Below, piece by piece: positions 9,034 through 20,895 of a DNA stretch of 64,000 nt. Within the stretch, counting starts at the first letter, position 1, and every line of letters starts with the position of its first letter. Location: contig NZ_CP101125.1 of NCBI RefSeq assembly GCF_024296925.1, positions 7,121,001 to 7,185,000 on the forward strand, read 5' to 3'. Both the position numbers and the translations under genes were made by a program. The notes under the pieces are model-generated. The model was not told where the DNA came from and ran no database searches. It saw only the letters and a program-made list of their open reading frames with translations. Source of the DNA: Pseudomonas nunensis. GTDB taxonomy: Bacteria > Pseudomonadota > Gammaproteobacteria > Pseudomonadales > Pseudomonadaceae.

Positions 9034-10083
9034 TTATTCGGCCGGCAACGACAATCTCTGCCCGGCCATCAACAACGACAACCGACTCAAGCTCATCCAC
9101 GGCGAACCCGCCGCCTGGCCCTTGATCTGCGCATCAATACGCTGTGCTTCCAGCAACAACTGCGCCCAGCGTTGCGCCGAGTAGCGTTGCAGCGCTTTGC
9201 TCATCAGCGGTTTGCGTTTGTCCCAGACCGGCGGTCGGGCCGAGCTGAAAGCTTTGTCCAGCGGCACGCCCTGGCTGTATTGCAGCGACAGGTTGGCCAG
9301 CAGGCGCAGCTCACGGGCCAGGGCCCAGAGAATCACCGGCGGTTCGACGCCCTCGCCACGCAAGCCTTCGAGCATACGCACGGCATGCGCGGCTTCGCCG
9401 TTGAGAATCGCATCGGTCAGGCCGAACACATCAAAACGCGCACTGTCGGCCACGGCTGCCTGTACGGTTTCGACGGTAATCTGGCCACCTTCGGCCATCA
9501 GCTTGAGCTTTTCGATTTCCTGGGCGGCGGCCAACAGGTTGCCCTCGACCCGCGCGGCGATCAATTCGACGGCGTCCTGGCTGGCGGACAGCCCGGCCTG
9601 GGACAACCGTTGACGGATCCAGCTCGGCAACTGGTTGGCATCCACCGGCCAGATCTGCACGAACTGAGTCTGCGCACCTTCGACCAGCGCCTTGCCCCAC
9701 TTGGTCTTCTGCGCAGCACCATCGAGCTTGGGCAGGCTGATCAGCAACACCGTATCTTCGGCCGGCCGTGAGCAATATTCGATGAACGCAGCGGCGCCTT
9801 TGTCACCGGGTTTGCCGGAGGGCAAACGCAGTTCCAGAAGACGCTTTTCAGCGAACAACGACATACTGGCACCGGCCTGCAGCAGCGTTCCCCAGTCGAA
9901 ACTGGCGTCGGCGGCGAAGACCTGACGTTCATCAAAACCTTGCTGGCGGGCAGCAGAACGAATCGCGTCGGCGGCTTCCTGGCACAGCAGTGGGTCATCG
10001 CCACTGATGATGTAGACCGGCGCGAGGGCACCTTGCAGGTGTTTGGCGAGTTGGGCGGGGGCGAGTTTCATAAGAGAGGGCAA
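9034..10083 (-). CDS. holA: DNA polymerase III delta subunit HolA
   Basis: Delta subunit of the clamp loader; it opens the beta sliding clamp. Seen: 349 residues beginning MKLAPAQLAKHLQ (see start note), then PVYIISGDDPLLCQEA, typical of the N-terminal nucleotide-binding-like fold, the clamp-contacting region AGASMSLFAEKRLLELRLPS, and the collar domain at the C-terminus. The first ATG gives MPSLMKLAPAQ; the ATG four codons later (10071) is an equally good start. Downstream of lptE and leuS in the same direction, as in other pseudomonads. Confidence 0.94.
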   Translation of the reverse strand: MPSLMKLAPAQLAKHLQGALAPVYIISGDDPLLCQEAADAIRSAARQQGFDERQVFAADASFDWGTLLQAGASMSLFAEKRLLELRLPSGKPGDKGAAAFIEYCSRPAEDTVLLISLPKLDGAAQKTKWGKALVEGAQTQFVQIWPVDANQLPSWIRQRLSQAGLSASQDAVELIAARVEGNLLAAAQEIEKLKLMAEGGQITVETVQAAVADSARFDVFGLTDAILNGEAAHAVRMLEGLRGEGVEPPVILWALARELRLLANLSLQYSQGVPLDKAFSSARPPVWDKRKPLMSKALQRYSAQRWAQLLLEAQRIDAQIKGQAAGSPWMSLSRLSLLMAGQRLSLPAE

Positions 10084-10110
10084 ACGGGGCGCCTGAGCGC
10101 CCCGTAAGTC

Positions 10111-10716
10111 TTACTGCTGCGGGATTTCGACAGGCGACTGGCGCGGGGTTTCCGCTTCAGCCTTCTGCGCCGCGTTCAGTGCATCGGCTTCAGCCTTGGC
10201 ACGGGCATTCGCAGTCTGTTGCAACTGATCCAGCTGAGTCGGCGTGATCTGTTGCAAACGCAGAATCATGCGTTGAACCAATTCGCGACGGGTCTCTACG
10301 CGGGCTGTTGCAGCTTCCTGGTCGGAACCCACCAAGTTGTTGCCGTCGTGGATGAAGATCTTCTCCACTTCGAGCTTGTCGCTTTTGAGGGTCAAATTGT
10401 TCTCGCCACGGATGTCGTAGTTCAGCACCGTGGTCACTTGGTATTCACCCGTGCGACCGGCACCGGCGTAGCTGAGGATGCGCTGGCTTTCCTGCTCATC
10501 CGTCAGAATCAGCTTGTACGGCGCACCGGTGTAGACCTTGACGCCACTGCTTTGCAGTACCTGACGCAATTGCGTCACGGTTTCGCCATAGGCGTTGCGG
10601 GCGCTCACGTCGAGTTCCTTGATCGCCAGTTCAGTGGTGCCGGTACCGCGCAGCTGGAAACCGCAGGCGCTCAACAGGACTGCGAGGCCCATCACCAGCA
10701 GATTGCGTTTGATCAT
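10111..10716 (-). CDS. lptE: LPS-assembly lipoprotein LptE
   Basis: Outer-membrane lipoprotein that plugs the LptD barrel and takes part in lipopolysaccharide insertion. Seen: signal with lipobox LLSAC followed by GFQLRGTG, the LptE hallmark, and a Gln/Ala-rich C-terminal tail. The open frame extends 29 codons upstream, but GGGAGC six bases before the ATG at 10716 and the lipoprotein signal fix that start. 201 residues. Lies between leuS and holA in one operon. Confidence 0.95.
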   Translation of the reverse strand: MIKRNLLVMGLAVLLSACGFQLRGTGTTELAIKELDVSARNAYGETVTQLRQVLQSSGVKVYTGAPYKLILTDEQESQRILSYAGAGRTGEYQVTTVLNYDIRGENNLTLKSDKLEVEKIFIHDGNNLVGSDQEAATARVETRRELVQRMILRLQQITPTQLDQLQQTANARAKAEADALNAAQKAEAETPRQSPVEIPQQ

Positions 10717-10803
10717 CTTGTTGCTCCCCTTGAAACCATGTGGGCCGACCGTGCGGCCCGAAAGGTTTGACTCGGCGCCAGGCTTACCTGGCGCCTGTTC
10801 CAA

Positions 10804-13691
<2,888 letters not shown>

Positions 13692-14012
13692 ATGGTTGAG
13701 TCACAACGCAAAGTTACAAAACCGGAGCTGTATGAGCGACTGATCGATCGTCTGGGGATGGCCCTGGATGCGGCAAAAACCGCCGATCGGTTGCGTGATG
13801 AACGTCCCCTGGAGCTGGAGTTGCGTGGTTTGAGCCCCGCAGAGTTTGCATTGGTCAAGGCGTATCTGGATCGCAGTGAACGTGAAACCCACGGATGCTT
13901 GTCTGAAGCAGTGAAGCAACTCGACGCACCACGTTCGGCCAAGATCATCTGGCTCAAGGACAAAACACCCGGCAGGGACGCGGTAAAGGTCCGGTCTCTG
14001 CAATTCAAGTAA
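13692..14012 (+). CDS. Conserved hypothetical protein, 106 aa
   Basis: Small, charged, cytosolic protein with no signal or membrane segment; it starts MVESQRKVTKPELYERLIDR and is largely helical in appearance (Leu/Arg/Glu periodicity). GAGGTGAGGG just before the ATG is a strong ribosome binding site. It lies where P. aeruginosa has a hypothetical gene between leuS and lnt, so it is probably genuinely conserved. I do not recognise a functional family. Confidence 0.7.
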   Translation: MVESQRKVTKPELYERLIDRLGMALDAAKTADRLRDERPLELELRGLSPAEFALVKAYLDRSERETHGCLSEAVKQLDAPRSAKIIWLKDKTPGRDAVKVRSLQFK

Positions 14013-14119
14013 GGGCAATTGAAGCCATGCCACATGGTTTTTTTAAAGCATAGTCCTTCCGCATTAGTTGTCGCATCGCGTCAACCCACTTAGGCTTCGG
14101 GCATCTCTGGAGATGCTCG

Positions 14120-14881
14120 ATGCCTTTTCGTTATTTCGTGAAACAACTTCTACTGCCTCCCGGCATCCTTTTGCTGCTGCTGGCGCTTGCCTGGTGGTTG
14201 CGCCGCTCACGGCCGCGACTGGCCGGATTGTGCTTTGCATTGGGGCTTGGCGGTTTCTGGCTGATGAGTTTGCCGGTGGTGGTGCAATGGAGCGCCAAGG
14301 CTTTGGAGCGTGAGCCAGCGCTGGCGCTGGATGAGTGGGCAACCCTGGGCCAGCGTGCGGATGCGATCGTGGTGCTGGGATCGGGCCGCGAGCGGGGCGA
14401 TTCGGCGTGGGGCGCGGACCAGCCGACCGGCGTAGGCCTGGAACGCCAGCGCTATGCCGCGCGATTGGCCAAGGCGTCTGGCCTGCCGATCCTTACGAGC
14501 GGCGGCCTGCACTACGACACACCGCCGACGGAAGCCAAGTTGATGGCAGATTCATTGCTCGATGATTTCGGCGTGACCGTGCGTTGGCAGGAAGGGCGCA
14601 GCCGCACGACTTGGGAGAATGCGCAGTTCAGTGCCCAAGTGCTGCTTCCGGAAGGGGTGAAGCGCGTGGTGGTGGTGACTCAGGCCTGGCATATGCCGCG
14701 AGCGGTCTGGAGTTTCAGGCAGGCGGGTTTTGAAGTGGTGCCCGCGCCGGTTGGGTTTCTGGGCGTGGACAATGCCCGGCCGCTGGGCGGCTGGATGCCG
14801 GAGTTCAAGTCGATCTGGCAGAGCGGGCAGTTGCTGAACGAGGCGGTGGGGCAGGTGGGGTATTCGGTGTTTTACCGCTGA
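14120..14881 (+). CDS. YdcF/ElyC family membrane protein (DUF218)
   Basis: Inner-membrane protein of the DUF218 family, to which ElyC and SanA of E. coli (envelope biogenesis, vancomycin barrier) belong. Seen: two N-terminal hydrophobic helices (LLLPPGILLLLLALAWWL and GLCFALGLGGFWLMSLPVVV), then a periplasmic or cytosolic DUF218 domain with AIVVLGSGRERG, GLPILTSGG, and VVVVTQAWHMPRAVWSFRQ. The domain has a Rossmann-like fold of unknown chemistry. 253 residues. A function in envelope homeostasis is only inferred from ElyC. Confidence 0.85.
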   Translation: MPFRYFVKQLLLPPGILLLLLALAWWLRRSRPRLAGLCFALGLGGFWLMSLPVVVQWSAKALEREPALALDEWATLGQRADAIVVLGSGRERGDSAWGADQPTGVGLERQRYAARLAKASGLPILTSGGLHYDTPPTEAKLMADSLLDDFGVTVRWQEGRSRTTWENAQFSAQVLLPEGVKRVVVVTQAWHMPRAVWSFRQAGFEVVPAPVGFLGVDNARPLGGWMPEFKSIWQSGQLLNEAVGQVGYSVFYR

Positions 14882-14978
14882 AGATCAAAAGATCGCAGCC
14901 TCGTTTTACTCGACAGCTCCTACAGGGGATTGCGTGCTCTGTAGGAGCTGTCGAGTAAAACGAGGCTGCGATCTTTTG
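14882..14978. repeat. REPIN, family 2 (inverted pair)
   Basis: Facing copies of the family-2 unit (here with TTTTACTCGACAGCTCCTAC) between the converging DUF218 and lnt genes; it begins right after the stop codon of the DUF218 gene. Both arms carry the same TTTTACTCG variant, so compensatory change or gene conversion has kept them paired. Confidence 0.92.
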
Positions 14979-14990
14979 CTGGCGCTGCGA

Positions 14991-16514
14991 TTAAACGGTT
15001 TTCGCCATCCGGCTCGCGATCAACGCCCAACCAAACAACAGCACACACACAATGATCAGCGGCCACGAACGCCATTCAAGGTACGGCGTCAGGTTGTGCA
15101 TCGGCACCACTTCGCCGTACAGAATCCCGCGTTCGAACTGCGGAATCTGCGTCGTGATCTGCCCGAACGGGTTGATCAAACCGGTCACGCCGTTGTTGGT
15201 GGCGCGGATCATCCAGCGGCCGGCCTCCAGCGCGCGCATCTGCGCCATCTGCAAATGTTGCAGCGGGCCGATGGATTTGCCGAACCAGGTGTCGTTGCTG
15301 ATGGTCAGCAGCAGATCGCTGCGGGCGGCCAGGCTGGCGGCGAATTCCGGGTAGACCACTTCATAGCAAATGAACGGTGCGATCTGATAACCCTTGGCTT
15401 GCAGCATGGCCTGATCGGCCGGGCCACGAGCAAAGTCCGACATCGGCAGATCGAAGAACGCGATCAACCCGCGCAACACATCCTGCAACGGAACGTACTC
15501 GCCGAACGGCACGAGTTTCTGCTTGAGGTAAGTGCCGTCGCCTTCACCGACCACGGTGATTCCGTTGAAGAAACGGCGCTCGTGCCGCACTTCCTGGCGA
15601 ATCGGCACGCCGGTAATCAGCGCAGTCTTACGTTCTGCGGCGAAGTTTCCCATCATGCTCAGGTAGCCCTCGGCGGACTCCTTGAGCACCGGCACTGCGG
15701 TTTCCGGCCAGATCAGCAGGTCGACGCGCTTGGAGCTGAAGCTCATGTCGCGGTACAGCGCCAACTGCGCGTTGAGCTGCGCCGGGTCCCACTTCATGCT
15801 TTGTTCGATGTTGCCCTGGATGGCGGCGACGCTCAGCGCCGGGCCGGCAGGGCTGGTCCAGGCATGCTCCTTGAGCGCGATGCCCGCCACCCATGGACCG
15901 GCCAGCAATACCACGCCAGCGGCAATGAACCCTTTGCGGCCTGTGCGAATCAGTCGTGGAGCGTTCCAGATCAGCGCTGCTGTCAGGGCCAGGACGAAGG
16001 AAATCAGCCACATCCCGCCGACCGGTGCGAGCCCGGCCAATGGGCCGTTGAGCTGGCTGTAACCGGAATAGAGCCACGGGAAACCGGTGAGGAACCAGCC
16101 ACGAAACGCTTCCTGACCCACCCACAGCGCCGCAAACGCCAAGGCATCGGCCAGCGGTGCTTCGTTACGACGCAACCAGCGCGCCCAGATCCAGGCGGGC
16201 AGGGCGAAGAACCAGGCAATCGCGGCGGTGAAGATCAGCATCAGGAAACCGGCCAGCAGCACCGAAGCGCCGCCGAAGTTGTGAATGCTGTAGTAGATCC
16301 AGCTGGTGCCGGCGCCGAACAGGCCGAAGCCGAAACACCAGCCACGGCCCAAGGCCTGACGAGGACTCAGTTCACGCAGACCGGCATAGAAGAAACCGAC
16401 CGCCAGCAATGCCAGCGGCCAGATATCGTACGGCGCCAACGCCAGGGTGGTGATTGCACCGGCCAGCACGGCCAGCAGATTACCGGGCCAGCCGGGACGG
16501 GTCAGACGGTGCAT
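14991..16514 (-). CDS. lnt: Apolipoprotein N-acyltransferase Lnt
   Basis: Inner-membrane enzyme that adds the third acyl chain to lipoproteins. Seen: about seven N-terminal membrane helices, then a nitrilase-like domain carrying the expected catalytic Glu (LIWPETAVP), Lys (LKQKLVPFGEYVP) and Cys (APFICYEVVYPE), and a final C-terminal membrane helix. 507 residues, normal. Start at 16514 (MHRLTRPGW). It follows corC by 15 bp and is the last gene of the miaB-ybeZ-ybeY-corC-lnt series. Confidence 0.96.
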   Translation of the reverse strand: MHRLTRPGWPGNLLAVLAGAITTLALAPYDIWPLALLAVGFFYAGLRELSPRQALGRGWCFGFGLFGAGTSWIYYSIHNFGGASVLLAGFLMLIFTAAIAWFFALPAWIWARWLRRNEAPLADALAFAALWVGQEAFRGWFLTGFPWLYSGYSQLNGPLAGLAPVGGMWLISFVLALTAALIWNAPRLIRTGRKGFIAAGVVLLAGPWVAGIALKEHAWTSPAGPALSVAAIQGNIEQSMKWDPAQLNAQLALYRDMSFSSKRVDLLIWPETAVPVLKESAEGYLSMMGNFAAERKTALITGVPIRQEVRHERRFFNGITVVGEGDGTYLKQKLVPFGEYVPLQDVLRGLIAFFDLPMSDFARGPADQAMLQAKGYQIAPFICYEVVYPEFAASLAARSDLLLTISNDTWFGKSIGPLQHLQMAQMRALEAGRWMIRATNNGVTGLINPFGQITTQIPQFERGILYGEVVPMHNLTPYLEWRSWPLIIVCVLLFGWALIASRMAKTV

Positions 16515-16529
16515 TTCAATCCTTAGGAA

Positions 16530-17370
16530 TTACCGGGCAATTGGAGTCAGGCGCAGCAAGTGAATCCGACGGCTGTCGGCGTTCAGAATGCGAAAACGAT
16601 ACGGGCCGATTTCAGTGATTTCGTTGCGTTTTGGCAAGTGCCCGAACGCGCTCATCACCAGGCCGCCTACCGTGTCGAACTCGTCGTCGGAGAATTCGCT
16701 GTCGAAGAACTCGTTGAAGTTCTCGATCGGCGTCAGCGCCTTGATCAGGAAGTCACCGCTAGGCAGTGGCTTGATGTAGCTGTCTTCTTCGACGTCATGC
16801 TCGTCTTCGATGTCGCCGACGATTTGTTCCAGCACGTCTTCGATGGTCACCAGACCGGCCACGCCGCCGTATTCGTCGATGACGATGGCCATGTGGTTGT
16901 GGTTGGCGCGGAACTCACGCAGCAGCACATTCAGTCGCTTGGACTCCGGCACGAAGGTGGCCGGGCGCAGCAGATCCTTGATGTTGAAGCTGTCGCCGTT
17001 CTCCTTGAGGATCAACGGCAGCAAGTCCTTGGCCAGCAACACGCCCATCACGTCATCGTGGCTTTCGCCGATCACCGGGTAGCGGGAGTGGGCCGAGTCG
17101 ACCACGGCAGGCAGGAACTCGCGAGGTGTCTGGGTCGCCTTGATGCTGACCATTTGCGAGCGCGGGACCATGATGTCCCGTACTTGCAGGTCGGCAACCT
17201 GGATGGCGCCTTCGACGATGGCCAGCGCTTCGCTGTCCAGCAACTTGTTTTGGTGTGCGTCGCGCAGCAGCTTCCAGCAGCTCCTGGCGGTTCTTCGGCT
17301 CGTGGGCAAAAGCCTGGGTGAGCTTACCCAGCCATGACTTCTGCCCGTTGCTCGATCGATCTTCGCTCAT
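16530..17370 (-). pseudogene. corC: CorC/YbeX, CBS-domain protein, split by a one-base frameshift
   Basis: CorC-type protein implicated in Mg2+/Co2+ efflux, with two CBS domains (VADLQVRDIMVPRSQM..., VAGLVTIEDVLEQIVGDIEDEHD) and a C-terminal CorC/HlyC domain. The normal start MSEDRSSNGQKSWLGKLTQA at 17370 is in one frame and runs through NRQELLE, then leaves the family sequence; the rest (LLRDAHQNKLLDSEALAIVEGAI) continues in another frame. One extra base lies in the GAAGCTGCTGCGC stretch (about 17262-17274). The second frame is open back to a TTG at 17309, so a protein lacking the first ~30 residues might still be made. Sequencing error is the main alternative. Confidence 0.85.
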
Positions 17371-17375
17371 AGCGA

Positions 17376-17870
17376 TTACTCTGAATCCTTTGTTGTAACG
17401 ATAGGGGATGTTTCGGTTTCGTCGTCCGCATAAGGGTCGGGATAGCCCAACTCGGCAAGCAACGTTCGTTCCAGTGCTTCCATTTCCTCGGCTTCCTCGT
17501 CATCTATATGGTCGTAACCAAGCAGATGCAAGCAGCCGTGAATGACCAGATGCGCCCAGTGGGCCTTTAGTTCCTTTCCTTGTTCCGCGGCTTCGCGCTC
17601 GACCACCGCCACGCAGATCACCAGATCGCCCAGCAATGGAATATCGAGAAACTCATCGGGAACATCGGCCGGGAACGACAAAACATTGGTGGCGTAGTCT
17701 TTCTGCCGCCAGGTGAAGTTCAGTTCGCGGGCTTCTTCTTCGTCGACCAAGCGAATGGTCATTTCGGAATCAGCGGTGCGCTGGCGCAGGGCCAGTTCGC
17801 ACCATTGGCGGAACTCGGCTTCGCTTGGCGCAGATGCTTCAGTGGCCAGTTGCAGATCAAGCTCAAGCAT
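17376..17870 (-). CDS. ybeY: Endoribonuclease YbeY
   Basis: Zinc-dependent RNase involved in 16S rRNA 3' maturation and ribosome quality control. Seen: the signature [14 protein letters not shown] with the three zinc-binding histidines, and upstream TNVLSFPAD. 164 residues from the ATG at 17870 ([10 protein letters not shown]). Upstream codons in the same frame lie within ybeZ and are unlikely to be translated. The start overlaps the ybeZ stop by 8 bp, implying coupling; the stop lies 5 bp before corC. Confidence 0.94.
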   Translation of the reverse strand: MLELDLQLATEASAPSEAEFRQWCELALRQRTADSEMTIRLVDEEEARELNFTWRQKDYATNVLSFPADVPDEFLDIPLLGDLVICVAVVEREAAEQGKELKAHWAHLVIHGCLHLLGYDHIDDEEAEEMEALERTLLAELGYPDPYADDETETSPIVTTKDSE

Positions 17871-18867
17871 CGTGGCGTTTATCCTTGGGCGCTTCATCGG
17901 CGACGCGATTTTCGAAGCGCTCGTAGGCTTCGACAATGCGTTGCACCAGAGGATGGCGCACGACGTCCTTGGGCATGAAATGGGTGAAGCTGATGCCCGG
18001 CACGTCTTTCAGGACTTCGATCACATGGTGCAGCCCGGATTTCGTGCCTTTCGGCAGGTCGACCTGGGTGATGTCACCGGTGATCACGGCAGTGGAGCCA
18101 AAGCCGATCCGGGTCAGGAACATCTTCATCTGCTCGACAGTGGTGTTCTGGCTTTCGTCGAGGATGATGAAGCTGTTGTTCAGCGTGCGACCGCGCATGT
18201 AGGCCAGCGGCGCGACTTCGATGACCTGGCGCTCGATCAGCTTGGCCACGTATTCGAAGCCGAGCATTTCGTAGAGCGCGTCATACAGCGGGCGCAGGTA
18301 CGGGTCGATCTTTTGCGACAGGTCGCCGGGCAGGAAACCGAGCTTTTCGCCCGCTTCAACCGCCGGGCGCACCAGCAGGATGCGACGAATCTGCTCGCGT
18401 TCCAGCGCATCTACCGCGCAGGCAACAGCCAGATAGGTCTTGCCGGTACCGGCCGGGCCGATACCGAAATTGATGTCGTTACCGAGGATTTCCTTCACAT
18501 AGCGCAACTGATTCAAGCCGCGAGGGCGAATCATGCCTTTCTTGGTGCGCAGTGCGACGGAGGGTTCGGCGGGGGAGACGTTGTCCAGCTCTTCGACGGC
18601 CGATTCCTGCAGGAACAGGTGAACCGTATCCGGCGACAGCTCCGTACCTTTGGTTTCCCGGTACAGACGGCGAATCAGATTTTCCGCGGAAGTGGTGTGC
18701 TTGGGTTCGCCGATCAGTTCGAACTGGTTTCCGCGATTGCGGATCTCGATGGTCAGGCGCTGTTCGATCAAGCGCAGATGCTCGTCGAATTGCCCGCACA
18801 GATTGGCGAAGCGGCGAGCCTCAAAGGGCTCGAGGATGAAACGATGTGGTTCGATGGGTGCGTTCAA
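17863..18867 (-). CDS. ybeZ: PhoH-like ATPase YbeZ
   Basis: P-loop protein of the PhoH family, partner of YbeY in RNA metabolism. Seen: Walker [14 protein letters not shown], Walker B-like [13 protein letters not shown], and [11 protein letters not shown]. The family N-terminus [19 protein letters not shown] is preceded by TTG, not ATG, so I place the start at the TTG at 18867; the frame stays open upstream into the REP region but that stretch looks noncoding. 334 residues. First gene of the overlapping ybeZ-ybeY-corC-lnt set. Confidence 0.9.
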   Translation of the reverse strand: MNAPIEPHRFILEPFEARRFANLCGQFDEHLRLIEQRLTIEIRNRGNQFELIGEPKHTTSAENLIRRLYRETKGTELSPDTVHLFLQESAVEELDNVSPAEPSVALRTKKGMIRPRGLNQLRYVKEILGNDINFGIGPAGTGKTYLAVACAVDALEREQIRRILLVRPAVEAGEKLGFLPGDLSQKIDPYLRPLYDALYEMLGFEYVAKLIERQVIEVAPLAYMRGRTLNNSFIILDESQNTTVEQMKMFLTRIGFGSTAVITGDITQVDLPKGTKSGLHHVIEVLKDVPGISFTHFMPKDVVRHPLVQRIVEAYERFENRVADEAPKDKRHDA

Positions 18868-18970
18868 GGTCGTATTTAGCCGCCCTGGGGCAATTAAGAT
18901 GAAATCAAGGATAACGCCAGAGGGCTGGGTGCGAAAGCTCTTAAATAACCCAAGGCAAAACACCATCCCT

Positions 18971-19060
18971 TGTGGGAGCGGGCTTGCTCGCGAAGGCGGT
19001 GTGTCAGCCACATTGATGTTGACTGACACGGCCTCTTCGCGAGCAAGCCCGCTCCCACAG
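18971..19060. repeat. REPIN, family 1 (inverted pair)
   Basis: Two facing family-1 REPs with an imperfectly palindromic spacer (GTGTCAG...CTGACAC) between miaB and ybeZ. The pair begins about 100 bp upstream of the ybeZ start. Confidence 0.95.
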
Positions 19061-19073
19061 GGGGAACATGGTG

Positions 19074-20402
19074 TTATTGGATCAGCGAGCCCCGCAACGA
19101 GTGCGGCTGTGCGGCATCGATGTGCACGTCGGCGAACTGGCCAATCAGGGTTGGATTGTCGCAGCGGAAGTTGACGATACGATTATTCTCGGTCCGGCCT
19201 TGCAGCTCGCCAGGGTCTTTCTTCGAATAATCGGTGACCAAAATACGCTGGGTCGAACCGACCATTTGTCGGCTGATCTCGAAACCCTGCTGATTCAAGC
19301 GATGTTGCAGCGCGTTCAGGCGTTCTTTCTTCAGCTCTTCCGGCGTCTCGTCCGCCAGGTCAGCCGCCGGAGTGCCCGGGCGTTGGCTATAAACGAACGA
19401 GTAGGAGAAGTCGAAACCGACGTCTTCGATCAGCTTCATGGTCTGTTCGAAGTCTTTCTCGGTTTCGCCCGGGAAGCCGACGATGAAGTCTGAGCTGATG
19501 CAGATCCCGGGCACGGCGGCGCGCAGCTTGCGCAGTTTGGATTTGTATTCCAGCGCGGTGTGGTTGCGCTTCATCGCCGAAAGAATGCGGTCCGAGCCCG
19601 ACTGCACCGGCAAGTGCAGGTGTTTCACCAGCTCTGGTACTTCGGCGTGGGCCTGGATCAGGCTGTCGGAAAATTCCAGCGGGTGCGACGTGGTGTAGCG
19701 AATCCGGTCGATGCCATCGACGGCGGCGACCACGCGGATCAGCTCGGCGAGGTCCGCCAGGCGCCCGTCGTGGGTGGTGCCGCGATAACCGTTGACGTTC
19801 TGCCCCAGCAGGGTCACTTCACGCACGCCGTTTTCGGCGAGGTGAATGATCTCGGCGAGTACGTCATCGAACGGTCGGCTGACTTCTTCACCGCGGGTGT
19901 AGGGCACGACGCAGAACGTGCAGTACTTGCTGCAGCCTTCCATCACCGACACATAGGCGCTCGGCCCGTCGATGCGCGGCTCGGGCAAGTGGTCGAACTT
20001 TTCGATTTCCGGGAACGAGACGTCCACTTGCGGCAACTTGGTGGCGCGGGCGGCGTCGATCATTTCCGGCAAACGGTGCAGGGTCTGCGGGCCGAACACC
20101 ACGTCCACGTACGGCGCGCGATCGCGGATGGCGGCGCCTTCCTGGCTGGCCACGCAACCGCCGACGGCGATCACCATGTCTGGATTGGCGAGTTTCAGTT
20201 CGCGCCAGCGGCCGAGCTGGGAATACACCCGGTCCTGGGCGCGCTCGCGGATGGAGCAGGTGTTGAGCAGGATCACGTCGGCATCTTCAGCGCGAGCGGT
20301 GACTTCCAGGGCCTGGTGTTCACCCAGCAGATCGACCATGCGCGAGCTGTCGTACTCGTTCATCTGGCAACCGTGGGTTTCGATGTAAAGCTTCTTGGCC
20401 AT
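19074..20402 (-). CDS. miaB: tRNA-2-methylthio-N6-dimethylallyladenosine synthase MiaB
   Basis: Radical SAM methylthiotransferase acting on i6A37 of tRNA. Seen: N-terminal UPF0004 domain with [12 protein letters not shown] and further cysteines, radical SAM motif CSKYCTFC in [21 protein letters not shown], and a C-terminal TRAM domain ([21 protein letters not shown]). The ATG at 20402 ([11 protein letters not shown]) is the family start; 16 upstream codons are rejected. 442 residues, normal. Confidence 0.96.
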   Translation of the reverse strand: MAKKLYIETHGCQMNEYDSSRMVDLLGEHQALEVTARAEDADVILLNTCSIRERAQDRVYSQLGRWRELKLANPDMVIAVGGCVASQEGAAIRDRAPYVDVVFGPQTLHRLPEMIDAARATKLPQVDVSFPEIEKFDHLPEPRIDGPSAYVSVMEGCSKYCTFCVVPYTRGEEVSRPFDDVLAEIIHLAENGVREVTLLGQNVNGYRGTTHDGRLADLAELIRVVAAVDGIDRIRYTTSHPLEFSDSLIQAHAEVPELVKHLHLPVQSGSDRILSAMKRNHTALEYKSKLRKLRAAVPGICISSDFIVGFPGETEKDFEQTMKLIEDVGFDFSYSFVYSQRPGTPAADLADETPEELKKERLNALQHRLNQQGFEISRQMVGSTQRILVTDYSKKDPGELQGRTENNRIVNFRCDNPTLIGQFADVHIDAAQPHSLRGSLIQ

Positions 20403-20487
20403 GGACAGAGTCATCACGTGATTCAAAGAACCGCGCATTATAGGGAACATGTCCCAAGGTTCCTACCGTTGTGCGTCCGGCGGCTAT

Positions 20488-20493
20488 GCTATA
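20488..20493 (+). promoter_or_regulatory. Probable -10 box upstream of the DUF1820 gene
   Basis: TATAGT, within GGCTATGCTATAGTTCGCG, lies about 44 bp before the DUF1820 start in the gap between divergent miaB and DUF1820. It matches five of six sigma-70 -10 positions. No clear -35 element. Confidence 0.5.
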
Positions 20494-20536
20494 GTTCGCG
20501 CCCTCATTTTTATCCCCAATGTGTTGCCCGCCCACC

Positions 20537-20866
20537 ATGACCAAACGTGAAGCCCCAATCTACAAGGTGATTTTCCTCAACCAGGGCCAGGTGTACGAAA
20601 TGTATGCCAAGCAGATCTATCAAAGTGATCTGTGGGGCTTCCTGGAAGTGGAAGAATTCGTCTTTGGCGAGCGCACGCAAGTGGTCGTCGATCCGAGCGA
20701 AGAGAAACTCAAGGCTCAGTTCGAGGGCGTGGTGCGCAGTTTTGTGCCGATGCATTCGATTGTGCGCATCGACGAAGTCGAGCGCCTGGGCACGCCGAAA
20801 ATCAGCGAAGCCCGTGGCGCGGTCGGCAATGTGATGCCGTTTCCGATGCCGATGCCAGATAAGTAA
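20537..20866 (+). CDS. DUF1820 family protein
   Basis: A 109-residue conserved cytosolic protein (MTKREAPIYKVIFLNQGQ...) of the DUF1820 family, of unknown function; the same gene flanks miaB in other pseudomonads. Seen: the central segment SDLWGFLEVEEFVFGERT and a Pro/Met-rich end MPFPMPMPDK. The ATG at 20537 is preferred over one at 20519 because the family begins with MTK(R)EAPIYKV. The IS481 element lies 29 bp downstream. Confidence 0.88.
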   Translation: MTKREAPIYKVIFLNQGQVYEMYAKQIYQSDLWGFLEVEEFVFGERTQVVVDPSEEKLKAQFEGVVRSFVPMHSIVRIDEVERLGTPKISEARGAVGNVMPFPMPMPDK

Positions 20867-20895
20867 GACGCAAGACCGAGTTGCCCCATTCGCGA

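Noticed and set aside
14934..16526. 530-codon plus-strand open frame
   Set aside because: Antisense to lnt, which has all catalytic motifs; His/Gln/Arg-rich translation typical of a shadow.
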